A stretch of DNA of 25,474 nucleotides. Source: a virus. Both the position numbers and the translations under genes were made by a program. The stretch's first letter is position 1. Each line of letters starts with the position of its first letter. Below, in pieces: positions 1 to 9,511 of this stretch. The stretch covers positions 1-25,474 of IMG/VR virus record IMGVR_UViG_3300022602_000384; one strand, given 5' to 3'. Below the pieces are notes generated by a model. That model did not search any database and was not told the DNA's origin. It saw only the letters and a list, made by a program, of their open reading frames with translations.

Positions 1-1
1 A

Positions 2-1210
2 GCAAATACACCAGCCAGTTCAACAGTTGTAGACACATCAAATCTTGCAGGTATAGCAGCGGCAAGTAACGCTAAATCAGGTACGCTTACTTCAAACTAT
101 GATTCAAGTTATTGGTCAGGTGTAGCAAACGCATCATATAATCAAAATGTAGATGGAACTGGCGCAACTGGTCCTGCAGTTATAGCCCCTACTGGTCCTG
201 CTAACACTGGTTCAACAGGAAGCACAGGTTCAACTGGTCCTTCTGCAGCCCTTACCAACGCCATGAACCAAGCAATTGCCGTACTTCAGGGTTATGGTCT
301 TACAGGTGATATTGGCGCTGGTTTAACTGCAATGCTACAAAATGGATTAGACGCGACAACTATTTACAATATTCTTGATTCTTCAAATCCTCAAGCAACA
401 ATTCAAGGTCTTGGTCTTTCATCAACACAATTAGCCGCTGCAACCAGCCTAGTTTCCTCATGGCAAGCACGTTTTGTCGGTAACCAAGCCCGCATTGCCG
501 CTGGTCTTAATCCACTTGATCCTGCTACTTACATCGCCAACGAGCAGTCATACAAGCAGGTAATGTCAATGGCTGGTATTCCAGCAAGTAGCCCATTGCA
601 GTCAACTGCTTACCTTGGCCAACTTATGGGACAAGATGTTTCTCCAGCAGAAGTATCACAGCGAGTAAACGCCGCTACATCTGCAGTGCAGAATGAAGAC
701 CCAGAAGTTATTGCTCAATTGCAATCACAATTTGGTCTTAGCCAATCAACAATTGTTTCCCATCTTCTTGACCCTGCAGTATCTGCTCCAGTTGTACAAC
801 AGGAATATAACGCAGCAACAATCGCTGCAGAAGCAGCCCGTGCTGGTGTAGCAATTACTGTTGGTAATACAGGTGGTAATACTCAGTCTGGTGGATTAGT
901 AAATCAGAATGCGCTACAGATGCAATTGGCAGCACAGGGTGTTACACAGGCTCAAGCCGCACAAAGTTTTCAAACAATTGCTCAACAGCAACCTGAGTTA
1001 CAAGCAATTGCTGCTAGATATGGCACAGGCTACACAGGCCCAGCCAATATCGGTTCAGCACTTCAAACAACCCAGTTTGGCCTTACTGGCGCTGCACAAG
1101 CACAAGCCCAACTTGGCCGTCTTACAACCGCAGAAACATCCGCCTTTAGCGGATCTGCTGGTGCTGTCACGGGCAGCCTAGGCATGAGAGATACAAGCGG
1201 CCTACAATAA
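2..1210 (+). CDS. Phage structural protein, 5'-truncated, function unknown
   Basis: The reading frame is open from base 2 with no stop, so the gene begins before the window; the first internal Met is at 263. About 402 residues are visible. The segment before that Met holds a short collagen-like stretch (GATGP, then [11 protein letters not shown]). After it comes a long Ala/Gln-rich, probably helical region with the pattern W-QARF-GN--R--AGL-PL-PA-Y. I associate that pattern with uncharacterised structural proteins encoded just before the scaffold and capsid genes of actinophages. No enzymatic motif or membrane segment is seen. Its place upstream of scaffold and capsid genes suggests an internal or portal-vertex virion component. 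That role is inferred; the family resemblance is from memory. Confidence 0.75.
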   Translation, partial: ANTPASSTVVDTSNLAGIAAASNAKSGTLTSNYDSSYWSGVANASYNQNVDGTGATGPAVIAPTGPANTGSTGSTGSTGPSAALTNAMNQAIAVLQGYGLTGDIGAGLTAMLQNGLDATTIYNILDSSNPQATIQGLGLSSTQLAAATSLVSSWQARFVGNQARIAAGLNPLDPATYIANEQSYKQVMSMAGIPASSPLQSTAYLGQLMGQDVSPAEVSQRVNAATSAVQNEDPEVIAQLQSQFGLSQSTIVSHLLDPAVSAPVVQQEYNAATIAAEAARAGVAITVGNTGGNTQSGGLVNQNALQMQLAAQGVTQAQAAQSFQTIAQQQPELQAIAARYGTGYTGPANIGSALQTTQFGLTGAAQAQAQLGRLTTAETSAFSGSAGAVTGSLGMRDTSGLQ

Positions 1211-1272
1211 ATAAGATCCGTCACTAAAGACCAGCATAGATGACGCGTATTAAGACTGGTAGTAAGAGCCAA

Positions 1273-1328
1273 CACTCCTTCCCCTGGGAAATGTTGAGGC
1301 TTACGCAATCCGACAACGAAAGGGAGTG
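1273..1328 (+). promoter_or_regulatory. Possible hairpin covering the scaffold gene's ribosome binding site
   Basis: CACTCCTT at 1273-1280 can pair with AGGGAGTG at 1321-1328 (one G-T pair). The 3' arm includes the GGGAG Shine-Dalgarno sequence of the gene starting at 1334. The loop is about 40 bases, so stability is uncertain. Confidence 0.25.
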
Positions 1329-1333
1329 CCTAA

Positions 1334-1819
1334 ATGGCAAACCAATATAACGATGATGAAGACGACATGGATCTAGATACAGAGATTCAGTCAGATGGCC
1401 CAGCAAATCTCCGCAAGGCTTTAAAGCGTGCTGAGAAAGAGAAGAAAGATTTGGCTGATCAACTCGCATCAATCCAATCAGATCTTCGTACTCGTTCCGT
1501 AAAGGAAGTATTGGCAAATAAAGGCGTGCCTGACAAGGTAGCCAAGTTCATACCTGGCGATGTAAGTACGCCAGAGCAGGTAGACGCATGGCTTACAGAG
1601 AATGCCGATGTATTCGGCTTCGCTCCAAGCAATGCAGAATCTGCTCCTACCGATGCCGCTCAGGCAGCAAATACGGCAGCGTATCAACGCATCAATGCCG
1701 CTACCCAAAACGCATCTACACCATCTCGTGACGCAGACCTTATGGCCAAAGTCAATGGTGCAAAGTCAATTGACGAACTGAATGCCCTTACGGGTCAGAT
1801 CAGCCAGCGTCGTCGGTAG
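1334..1819 (+). CDS. Capsid scaffolding protein (putative)
   Basis: This 161-residue acidic protein has the usual scaffold layout. Residues 1-25 are rich in Asp/Glu. Residues 25-60 form a charged, probably coiled-coil helix. Next is a segment resembling the VKEVLANKGVPDKVAKFIP motif seen in phage scaffolds, then an Ala/Gln-rich stretch and a short basic C-terminus (ISQRRR), typical of the capsid-binding end. It sits 48 bases before the major capsid gene, where scaffolds normally lie. The start at 1334 follows AAAGGGAG with a 6-7 base gap. Scaffolds act inside the prohead and leave before DNA packaging. No protease motif is seen. Confidence 0.75.
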   Translation: MANQYNDDEDDMDLDTEIQSDGPANLRKALKRAEKEKKDLADQLASIQSDLRTRSVKEVLANKGVPDKVAKFIPGDVSTPEQVDAWLTENADVFGFAPSNAESAPTDAAQAANTAAYQRINAATQNASTPSRDADLMAKVNGAKSIDELNALTGQISQRRR

Positions 1820-1867
1820 TAATTAACCCATCCAAAGCATAAACCCTTATAGAAAGAAGGTGACACA

Positions 1868-2905
1868 ATGAGTAACGCATATACAGACACATCGTCTGGC
1901 TCCCTTGGTACATCACTCGTACAAACAGCCTATGACCGATATGTCGAATTTGCTCTCCGTGCTGTTCCTCTTATTCGCGATGTCGCAGATAAGCGCCCAG
2001 TACAACAGGCTATGCCTGGTTCTTCAGTTGTATTCCAGATCTACACAGATCTATCACAGGTTACAAGCCCACTCTCAGAAGATGTTGATCCAGATGCTGT
2101 TGCCCTTGGTAACACAACACCTGTTACCGTCTCACTGAATGAGTACGGTAACGCTTCACTTGCTACACGTAAGTTGGAGTTGTTCTCACTCTCAGACGTT
2201 GATCCTGCAATTGCAGATATCATCGCCTTTAACATGGCTGACTCACTTGACACAACAGTTCTTAACGTTCTTGTTGGTGGACCAAACGCAATTGCTAAGG
2301 TCAACGGTTCAATCGTTTCAACATACGCTGGTACATACACCAACGGTACAACCCAGAAGTCAATCCTTGGCACAGACGTAATCTCAGCAGCAATGGTTCG
2401 TACCGCTGTTGCGAAGTTGCGTGCTAACAAGGCTGTCCCACGTCAGGGAGAATACTACTGGTGTGGTATCCACCCAGAAGTTTCATACGACCTTCGCTCC
2501 GAAACTGGCGCAGGCGGATGGCGTGATGACCATAAGTATTCTGAGAACGGTGCTTCAGAATTCTGGCCAGGCACAATCGGAACATACGAAGGCGCAATGT
2601 TTGTTGAGTCTCCACGTTTGTTCAACGCTGCTGACGGTACAGGTTCTGGATCTTCTTCAGGTACTTTTGGTACTTCTTCATATGTCAACGCTACAGGTGG
2701 CGTACGTGTATTCCGTACACTAGTCGCAGGAAAGCAAGCACTTGCAGAAGCAGTTGCCGAAGAGCCACACGTTATCTTCGGACCAATTGTTGATAAGTTG
2801 ATGCGTTTCCGTCCAATCGGATGGTACGGCGTACTCGGATGGAACCGTTACCGTGATGCGGCTCTTGTTCGTCTTGAGTCAACTTCTTCAATCCACAACT
2901 CATAA
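1868..2905 (+). CDS. Major capsid protein, N4-gp56-like family
   Basis: This 345-residue protein forms the icosahedral shell. The N-terminal half carries the family pattern: a region ending PLIRDVADKRPVQQ, a GSSVVFQIY strand, a PLSEDVDPDA loop, then VTVSLNEYGNASLATRKL. The second half has the GIHPEVSYDLRSETGAGGWR segment and ends with a PIGWYGVLGWNRYRD-like strand. Length fits N4-gp56-type coat proteins. The start follows AGAAGGTGAC. Codon use is regular and C-ending, as expected of a highly expressed gene. It lies directly after the putative scaffold gene and is followed by a strong hairpin at 2913-2951. The capsid role is very likely; the exact subfamily is recognised from memory. Confidence 0.88.
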   Translation: MSNAYTDTSSGSLGTSLVQTAYDRYVEFALRAVPLIRDVADKRPVQQAMPGSSVVFQIYTDLSQVTSPLSEDVDPDAVALGNTTPVTVSLNEYGNASLATRKLELFSLSDVDPAIADIIAFNMADSLDTTVLNVLVGGPNAIAKVNGSIVSTYAGTYTNGTTQKSILGTDVISAAMVRTAVAKLRANKAVPRQGEYYWCGIHPEVSYDLRSETGAGGWRDDHKYSENGASEFWPGTIGTYEGAMFVESPRLFNAADGTGSGSSSGTFGTSSYVNATGGVRVFRTLVAGKQALAEAVAEEPHVIFGPIVDKLMRFRPIGWYGVLGWNRYRDAALVRLESTSSIHNS

Positions 2906-2912
2906 TTGAGTA

Positions 2913-2951
2913 GTTGTCGTCCTAGCCCCGCACGTGGGGCTAGGCGGCAAC
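2913..2951 (+). other. Strong hairpin after the major capsid gene, no U-tract
   Basis: CCTAGCCCC (2921-2929) pairs perfectly with GGGGCTAGG (2936-2944) around a six-base loop. The stem extends outward (GTTGTCG with CGGCAAC, one bulge). No run of T follows. It may stabilise the capsid mRNA or attenuate readthrough rather than act as a classic terminator. Confidence 0.7.
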
Positions 2952-2970
2952 GCCCTTCTGAAAGGTAGCC

Positions 2971-3231
2971 ATGACTTACATTTTTAAACCGCCAACGGTT
3001 CAAGAAGGACCTGCGGGTTTTAGCAGATTGTTCTGGCGTTATAGAATCAATCGCGCTAATACAATCTTGGTCTATGGCACAGCAATTGTTAGCGAACGTA
3101 CGCCAGGCGTGGATGAAACGCAAGCAGCAGACTACTGCTATTTAGGCGGACATGAATATGTCATTAGCCCAGTCGAATACAACATTCTTGTCAATGGTGG
3201 TTATGGCGCAAGCATAACTACAATCCCATAG
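2971..3231 (+). CDS. Small structural-operon protein, unknown function
   Basis: This 86-residue protein is Tyr-rich, with N-terminal basic and aromatic residues (FSRLFWRYRINR) and a C-terminal half with short beta-prone stretches (YCYLGGHEYVISPVEYNILVN). No signal peptide, membrane segment or metal motif is seen. The start follows GAAAGGTAGCC. It is the first gene after the capsid hairpin and lies 8 bases before the next gene. Position suggests a head-completion, decoration or head-tail joining role, but nothing in the sequence proves this. Confidence 0.65.
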   Translation: MTYIFKPPTVQEGPAGFSRLFWRYRINRANTILVYGTAIVSERTPGVDETQAADYCYLGGHEYVISPVEYNILVNGGYGASITTIP

Positions 3232-3239
3232 GAGATAAA

Positions 3240-5023
<1,784 letters not shown>

Positions 5024-5035
5024 TAGGATAGCGCT

Positions 5036-6112
5036 ATGGTCAAGATAGCAACCTATTCCATATGCAAAAATGAATCTAAGCACATACTGCGATGGGTTGA
5101 GGCAACGAAAGATGCCGACTATCGAGTAGTAGTAGACACTGGATCTACCGATGGTAGCCAAGACATGCTACGAGCATTAGGCGTTACTGTCTATCAGATC
5201 CATCTTGATCCATTCCGCTTTGATGTGGCTCGCAACACAGCCTTATCACTCGTACCAGAGGATGCCGATGTCTGCGTTATCTTGGATATGGACGAAGTTC
5301 CAGAACCGACGTTCTTTAAGAAAGTCCGCAAAAAGTGGCTACCAGGTACACATCTTGGCTGGATCAGCATGGATACTGGCCAGAAGTGGGAACGAGATAG
5401 GCTCCACTCAAGGTTTGGTTGGTACTGGAAATATCCATGCCACGAAGTGCAACTGTGGTACGGGCAAGGTAACACACGAGATTGTGACATCCGCAATGCC
5501 GTTATACAACACCTTCCAGACAACGACAAATCCAGAGGACAATATCTAACCTTATTGGAAATGGCTGTTAAGGAAAACCCGCAGGATCCTCGCATGTGGA
5601 CTTACATGACAAGAGAATATTACTTCCACCACCAATGGCAGAAAGTCATTGACTCAGCGGAGAAACAAATCCCGCTCAATGGTTGGGATGTAGAACAAGC
5701 CGCTGTCTGCCGATGGGCAGGTGAGGCTAGCCACCAACTGGGCTTGCATGAGCAAGCAACCGCTTGGTATGACAAAGGTGTACAACTTCTTCCCCGTGAA
5801 GGTGAATCATGGTACGGCGTAGCAATTGATGCTTATCGTCGTGAGGATTGGGCCAGGTGCTTAGATGCTTCTATCAACGCTTTGGAACGTCCTCGCTCCG
5901 TCCACTACTGCTACGAATCAGCAGTCTGGGACTGGAAGTCCTATGACCTTGCATCAATCTCTGCTTACAACCTCAAGCATATTGATGAAGCAATAGTCTT
6001 TGCAACAGAAGCCGTTAAAGGCAATGGCGAAGAAACAGAGCGTATTCAACGCAACCTCAACTTCTTTAGACAGGTGAAGAATGACACATCAGCACACAAC
6101 AAAGGTAATTGA
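5036..6112 (+). CDS. GT2-family glycosyltransferase with TPR-like C-terminus
   Basis: This 358-residue protein begins with a GT-A fold of family 2: an early ATYSICKNE strand, VVVDTGSTDGS (31-41), RFDVARN (61-67), then the metal- and nucleotide-binding DMD at 84-86 in VILDMDEVPEP. Such enzymes transfer a sugar from a nucleotide-sugar donor. From about residue 170 the sequence becomes helical pairs like tetratricopeptide repeats (WTYMTREYYFHHQWQKVI, QLGLHEQATAWYDKGV), likely for binding the protein acceptor. It starts 12 bases after the collagen-like gene, so the fibre is an obvious candidate substrate, but host surface or other virion proteins are possible. The acceptor cannot be read from sequence. 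The gene overlaps the next one by 32 bases. Confidence 0.82.
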   Translation: MVKIATYSICKNESKHILRWVEATKDADYRVVVDTGSTDGSQDMLRALGVTVYQIHLDPFRFDVARNTALSLVPEDADVCVILDMDEVPEPTFFKKVRKKWLPGTHLGWISMDTGQKWERDRLHSRFGWYWKYPCHEVQLWYGQGNTRDCDIRNAVIQHLPDNDKSRGQYLTLLEMAVKENPQDPRMWTYMTREYYFHHQWQKVIDSAEKQIPLNGWDVEQAAVCRWAGEASHQLGLHEQATAWYDKGVQLLPREGESWYGVAIDAYRREDWARCLDASINALERPRSVHYCYESAVWDWKSYDLASISAYNLKHIDEAIVFATEAVKGNGEETERIQRNLNFFRQVKNDTSAHNKGN

Positions 6113-6524
6113 CTGGGGCTTAAACGCCACATACGACACAGTACCTATCAAGTATGGTTGCACCAAGTGCGATGAAGTATTTACTGAAATTCCTAAATAT
6201 GACGAAGTACCATCTGCTCACTCTAGCCACACAGAGTATGTAGATGATTGCTTTGGTTGCAAGGCCAAGACTCTAGAACTTTCCACAGGTGATGCCGCTG
6301 GTAACAAAGGTATGTCAACCAAAAAGTGGAATGCTGAACTAGATGCTTATGCAGATGCTCGCTCACAAGGCATCCAACCTGCAGGTACAACCATGAAGGC
6401 TGTAGCAGAAGCAAAGGAAGCAAGCGACAAGATCGGCGTCGCATTTGATGCTGGCACAATGCCAGCGGCAGCAAAGATTACCAAGCAATCGGCGAAGGTA
6501 ATGAAAGAATCGGGAGTCATCTAA
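6081..6524 (+). CDS. Zinc-finger phage protein, unknown function
   Basis: This 147-residue protein has two CxxC pairs in the first 60 residues (CTKC and, after a His-containing stretch, CFGC), a probable zinc-binding knuckle. A basic and Ala-rich helical part follows, with SQGIQPAGTTMKAV and an ending rich in Lys and Ala. I associate the arrangement (zinc pairs, a MSTKKWNAEL-like helix, then DARSQGIQPAGT) with uncharacterised actinophage proteins of the structural operon. The start lies inside the glycosyltransferase gene, after AGGTGAAG; no better in-frame start lies downstream. Its stop overlaps the next start (TAATG). It could be a minor virion or DNA-end-binding protein; function is unknown. 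Confidence 0.65.
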   Translation: MTHQHTTKVIDWGLNATYDTVPIKYGCTKCDEVFTEIPKYDEVPSAHSSHTEYVDDCFGCKAKTLELSTGDAAGNKGMSTKKWNAELDAYADARSQGIQPAGTTMKAVAEAKEASDKIGVAFDAGTMPAAAKITKQSAKVMKESGVI

Positions 6525-6709
6525 TGGCAGCAGCAAAAAAGGGCATGGGCTTTGCAGCAGCGCAAAAGTCAATTGCTAAAAAAGAAGGCGTACCAATGAA
6601 GAATGCTGGAGCAATCCTAGCCTCTGCTACACGCAAGGCTTCCCCAGCAGCCAAGAAGGCAAATCCAAATCTCAAGAAGGTAGCAATGCCTAAAAAGGGT
6701 GGTAAATAA
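6524..6709 (+). CDS. Small Lys/Ala-rich basic protein
   Basis: This 61-residue protein is strongly basic: Lys and Ala dominate, it holds a GVPMKNAGAILASATRKASP core, and it ends KKVAMPKKGGK. The core resembles small basic proteins common in actinophage structural operons. The composition suggests nucleic-acid binding or an internal, DNA-packed virion protein, but that is inference from charge. It is coupled to the gene before by TAATG and lies 1 base before the next small gene. Confidence 0.65.
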   Translation: MAAAKKGMGFAAAQKSIAKKEGVPMKNAGAILASATRKASPAAKKANPNLKKVAMPKKGGK

Positions 6710-6710
6710 T

Positions 6711-6842
6711 ATGTGCGTTTCATGCGGATGCGATAAAAACATGCCAAAAACAACTGGCAAGTTAGACGGTAAGCCAACTGCTACACCAGAAGGTTCTTAC
6801 GAAGGCGTGGGCGGTACCGTCACATGGCCAACAAACAAGTAA
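6711..6842 (+). CDS. 43-residue Cys-rich small protein
   Basis: The ATG at 6711 follows the previous stop by 1 base. The product starts MCVSCGCDKNMPK, so three Cys lie within residues 2-7, then continues with a Gly/Thr-rich tail ending TVTWPTNK. A CxxCxC cluster could bind a metal. The short length lowers confidence, but the tight spacing (18-base overlap with the following coupled ORF) and a clean stop support a real gene. Function is unknown. Confidence 0.5.
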   Translation: MCVSCGCDKNMPKTTGKLDGKPTATPEGSYEGVGGTVTWPTNK

Positions 6843-6943
6843 AGATAACTGGCGAAGCAAACCAAGTTACAACTAAGACCATCATCATCGGTGGCAAAGA
6901 AGTGCAAGTAGTAGCACATCCAAGTTCAGTGAAAGGTAGATAA
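6824..6943 (+). CDS. 39-residue small protein, unknown
   Basis: The ATG at 6824 lies within the end of the previous small gene. The product starts MANKQVKITGEAN and has a KTIIIGGKEVQVVAH beta-hairpin-like centre and a basic end. Its TAA overlaps the next ATG (TAATG at 6941-6945), the same coupling used across this operon, which is the main reason to call it. No known motif. Confidence 0.5.
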   Translation: MANKQVKITGEANQVTTKTIIIGGKEVQVVAHPSSVKGR

Positions 6944-7206
6944 TGACTGTACCCACTCTGCAATACAGTTTAAACAGATTGGCTGGCACAATTGTCAATG
7001 GGGTACCAACCCTTGACGCACAAGGTGCTGCCAATAAATGGGCAGCCACACCTACGCCTTTGGACTTGGATGGTGCGCTTAACTATCTTTACAACCAGCG
7101 TTTTGGTGCTAAAAACTATAGTACAGACATGCCAGGCATTCTTAATCTGCTTGCTGGCACTTACGGACTAGGCGAAGCATTAGCCGCCTCTTTGATAGCC
7201 TCATGA
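6943..7206 (+). CDS. Small structural-operon protein, unknown
   Basis: This 87-residue protein has an N-terminal TLQYSLNRLAGT segment, a DLDGALNYLYNQ helix and an Ala/Leu-rich C-terminus (GLGEALAASLIAS). It is coupled on both sides: TAATG with the gene before and ATGA with the gene after. It directly precedes the putative head-tail adaptor, a position often held by a small head-completion protein; that is inference from place only. No membrane segment or metal motif is clear. Confidence 0.65.
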   Translation: MTVPTLQYSLNRLAGTIVNGVPTLDAQGAANKWAATPTPLDLDGALNYLYNQRFGAKNYSTDMPGILNLLAGTYGLGEALAASLIAS

Positions 7207-8093
7207 CACTTTTCTCAGACCTTATAGACGAAACAGCCCTATCGCTGACAGGTTACACCAACCGTCAGGATCAGGCTACATTCCTTACTTCACCAATGGG
7301 TGCTACTGATCTAACCTTCGTAGTAGCCGATGGCACTGTATTGACTCGTGGTTTAGTTGAGATTGATAATGAATTGATCTGGGTTGATTCATTTGACCGT
7401 ACAACTAACACAGCCACTATCCCTGCCTATGGCAGAGGGTTTAGAGATACAATTGCCACAACTCACACCGTTGGTACACGAGTAACTATTACTCCTTCGT
7501 TCCCACGCTCGGTTATCCGCCGCAACATCCAACAAGCAATTGATGCTGTCTATCCAGATTTGTTTGGCGTTTACTACACACTCTTTACATTTCAAGCAGC
7601 GGTAACAACTTATGTGCTACCAGATGAATGCGTAGATGTGCTGGCTGCTTCATGGCAGACCATTGGCCCATCTAAGGAATGGCTACCCATCCGCCATTAC
7701 CGTGTAGATCGTACCGCTAACCCAATTGTATGGAACAGCGGTAAGACAATTTCTATCCGTGAAGGCATTATCCCTGGCCGTCAGATCATGGTTACTTACA
7801 CCAAGAAGCCAACTGTCTTGCAATATGACTCAGATGACTTTTCTATGACTGGCCTTGAAGATACTTGCCGTGAGGTAATTGTCCTTGGCGCCGCATACCG
7901 TACAGCGATGTACTTAGACTTTGGTCGTGTACCTGCACTATCTGCAGAAGCAGGAGCAATGGGACAAAACAACCCAATTGGTTCAGCAGTTAACATCGGC
8001 CGTGCTATCCAAAATCTATACCAGCAACGCCTGCAAATTGAGATTCGTCGTCTCGAAGCGCAGTTCCCACCTAGGACGCATTACACTTCGTAA
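7203..8093 (+). CDS. Putative head-tail adaptor / connector protein
   Basis: This 296-residue protein has two parts. Residues 15-100 form a beta domain that carries ELIWVDS and a GRGFRDT-A--H--GT-V turn; the first domain of the next fibre protein (8104) has the same design. Residues 100-296 are mostly helical: SVIRRNIQQAIDAVYPDLF, a WLPIRHYRVDR strand region, CREVIVLGAAYRTAMYLDFG, then IGRAIQNLYQQRLQIEIRRLEAQFP. A helix-rich protein of this kind after small head genes fits a head-tail connector ring. I do not recognise a named family with certainty. ATGA overlap fixes the start; RBS AAAGGATAG for the next gene lies directly after its stop. Confidence 0.55.
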   Translation: MTLFSDLIDETALSLTGYTNRQDQATFLTSPMGATDLTFVVADGTVLTRGLVEIDNELIWVDSFDRTTNTATIPAYGRGFRDTIATTHTVGTRVTITPSFPRSVIRRNIQQAIDAVYPDLFGVYYTLFTFQAAVTTYVLPDECVDVLAASWQTIGPSKEWLPIRHYRVDRTANPIVWNSGKTISIREGIIPGRQIMVTYTKKPTVLQYDSDDFSMTGLEDTCREVIVLGAAYRTAMYLDFGRVPALSAEAGAMGQNNPIGSAVNIGRAIQNLYQQRLQIEIRRLEAQFPPRTHYTS

Positions 8094-8103
8094 AGGATAG
8101 CCA

Positions 8104-8847
8104 ATGACACGATATTACTCTGCTATTGCTGTTGACAATACCCTTGGTTCGGCATTGTCTAGCGGTGCCACATCACTAGTTCTTAATGCTTCGCCAGTAG
8201 GCTATCCAAGCACTTATCCATTTGTTCTGGCTGTTGATTACAACGCAGCGTCTGAAGAACTTGTATTGGTGACTGGTGCTTCTGGCACCACCCTTACAAT
8301 TACCAGAGGTTTTAACGGTACCAGTGCGCAATCACATGCCATTGGTGCTGTTATTCGCCACGTCATTTCGGCACAGGATCTAACCGATACTCAGACGCAC
8401 TACGGTACAGCCTTAACGGCTGGTGCGCATGGTGTAACAGGTGCCTTAGCAACCTTCCTCGGTACGCCTAACTCAGCCAACCTAGCGGCTTTGGTAACAG
8501 ATGAGACAGGTTCTGGCTCAGCGGTGTTTGCCGTTGCCCCAACCCTTACATCTGGCCTTAACGCCCAGACTGGCACAACCTACACACCAGTTATCGCAGA
8601 TGCTGCCAATATCGTTACTTTAAACAACTCATCGGTTATTACGGTGACATTGCCACCAAGCGTCTACAACGCTGGTCAGCAAGTCAACTTCGTTCAACTT
8701 GGTGCAGGTCAGGTTAGTTTTGCTGCTGGTTCGGGAGTAACAATCTATTCAACGCCTGGGCTTAAATTGCGTGCGCAATACAGCCTCGGCTCTGCCATCT
8801 GCATCGCAACAAATACGTTCCTACTGGTTGGAGACTTAACCGCATAA
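8104..8847 (+). CDS. Tail fibre / surface protein with duplicated beta domains
   Basis: This 247-residue protein has two recognisable parts. Residues 1-105 contain the beta domain ending LTITRGFNGTSAQSHAIGAV, seen at the start of many phage tail proteins and related to the one in the adaptor at 7203. Residues about 157-247 form a beta domain with VTLNNSSVITVTLPPSV, a GAGQVSFAAGSGVTI strand and PGLKLRAQYS. The whole 116-residue protein at 9161 is a copy of this second domain. This C-terminal module is common in virion surface proteins and probably makes a trimeric spike or fibre knob. Start follows AAAGGATAGCC. Confidence 0.7.
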   Translation: MTRYYSAIAVDNTLGSALSSGATSLVLNASPVGYPSTYPFVLAVDYNAASEELVLVTGASGTTLTITRGFNGTSAQSHAIGAVIRHVISAQDLTDTQTHYGTALTAGAHGVTGALATFLGTPNSANLAALVTDETGSGSAVFAVAPTLTSGLNAQTGTTYTPVIADAANIVTLNNSSVITVTLPPSVYNAGQQVNFVQLGAGQVSFAAGSGVTIYSTPGLKLRAQYSLGSAICIATNTFLLVGDLTA

Positions 8848-9161
8848 TGGCTACCGCATATGTAATTCTCGGACAGGCTACGCCTTCGGCTGCTTCGTCA
8901 TCCACATTGGTAACAGGTTCTACCAATGGCTCCGTTGTAGGTTCGTTTACCGCCTGCAATACCAACGCCGCTAACGACACAATCCGTGTCAGCATTACCA
9001 AGTCTGGCGGATCTGCGTACTACATTAACTACAACTACACCATCCCTGGTTACTCGACTTTGAGCGAAACGCCAGGCTGGACCTTAGCCTCTGGCGACGT
9101 AGTTACTGTATACTCTACTAACGGGTACGTTTCATTTACAGCGACGGGAGTAACGCTTTAA
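8847..9161 (+). CDS. Small beta-rich virion protein (putative)
   Basis: This 104-residue protein is rich in Ser, Thr, Tyr and Asn, has a strong beta pattern (IRVSITKSGGSAYYINYNYTIPG) and no charged helices. It sits between two fibre-domain genes and is coupled to both by TAATG, so a role in the same fibre or capsid surface complex is likely. Its ASGDVVTVYSTNGYVSF end resembles phage tail-decoration proteins of the 'low-complexity beta' kind. No catalytic motif. Confidence 0.65.
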   Translation: MATAYVILGQATPSAASSSTLVTGSTNGSVVGSFTACNTNAANDTIRVSITKSGGSAYYINYNYTIPGYSTLSETPGWTLASGDVVTVYSTNGYVSFTATGVTL

Positions 9162-9511
9162 TGGCTTCTACATTATTGACTAATAGCGCCACGTTTCCAA
9201 CGGTAGCGTTTAACGCTCAAACAGGTACATCGTACACTTTCGTACTGTCAGATGCTTACAACGTAGTTGTATCGCTATCTAACTCATCTGCCATTACAGC
9301 AACTGTTCCACCTAACTCATCGGTGGCTTACCCAATCGGCGCTATCTTGCAGTTCTTTCAAGGTGGAGCAGGACAGGTAACTGTCGCTGCTGGTAGCGGC
9401 GTAACAATTAACTACACACCAGGACTTAAACTTCGTGCGCAAAATTCATTTGCCACCTTGATTCAAACAGCGGCTAACACATGGTTGCTCAGTGGGGATG
9501 TGACGCCATAA
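9161..9511 (+). CDS. Stand-alone copy of the fibre C-terminal beta domain
   Basis: The 116 residues align along nearly their full length with residues 157-247 of the protein at 8104: shared NAQTGT-YT, SNSSAITATVPP, GGAGQVTVAAGSGVTI, PGLKLRAQ and a final LLSGDVTP versus LLVGDLTA. The gene has therefore probably arisen by duplication of that domain. It likely forms a separate trimer on the virion surface. Coupled on both sides by TAATG overlaps. Confidence 0.7.
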   Translation: MASTLLTNSATFPTVAFNAQTGTSYTFVLSDAYNVVVSLSNSSAITATVPPNSSVAYPIGAILQFFQGGAGQVTVAAGSGVTINYTPGLKLRAQNSFATLIQTAANTWLLSGDVTP

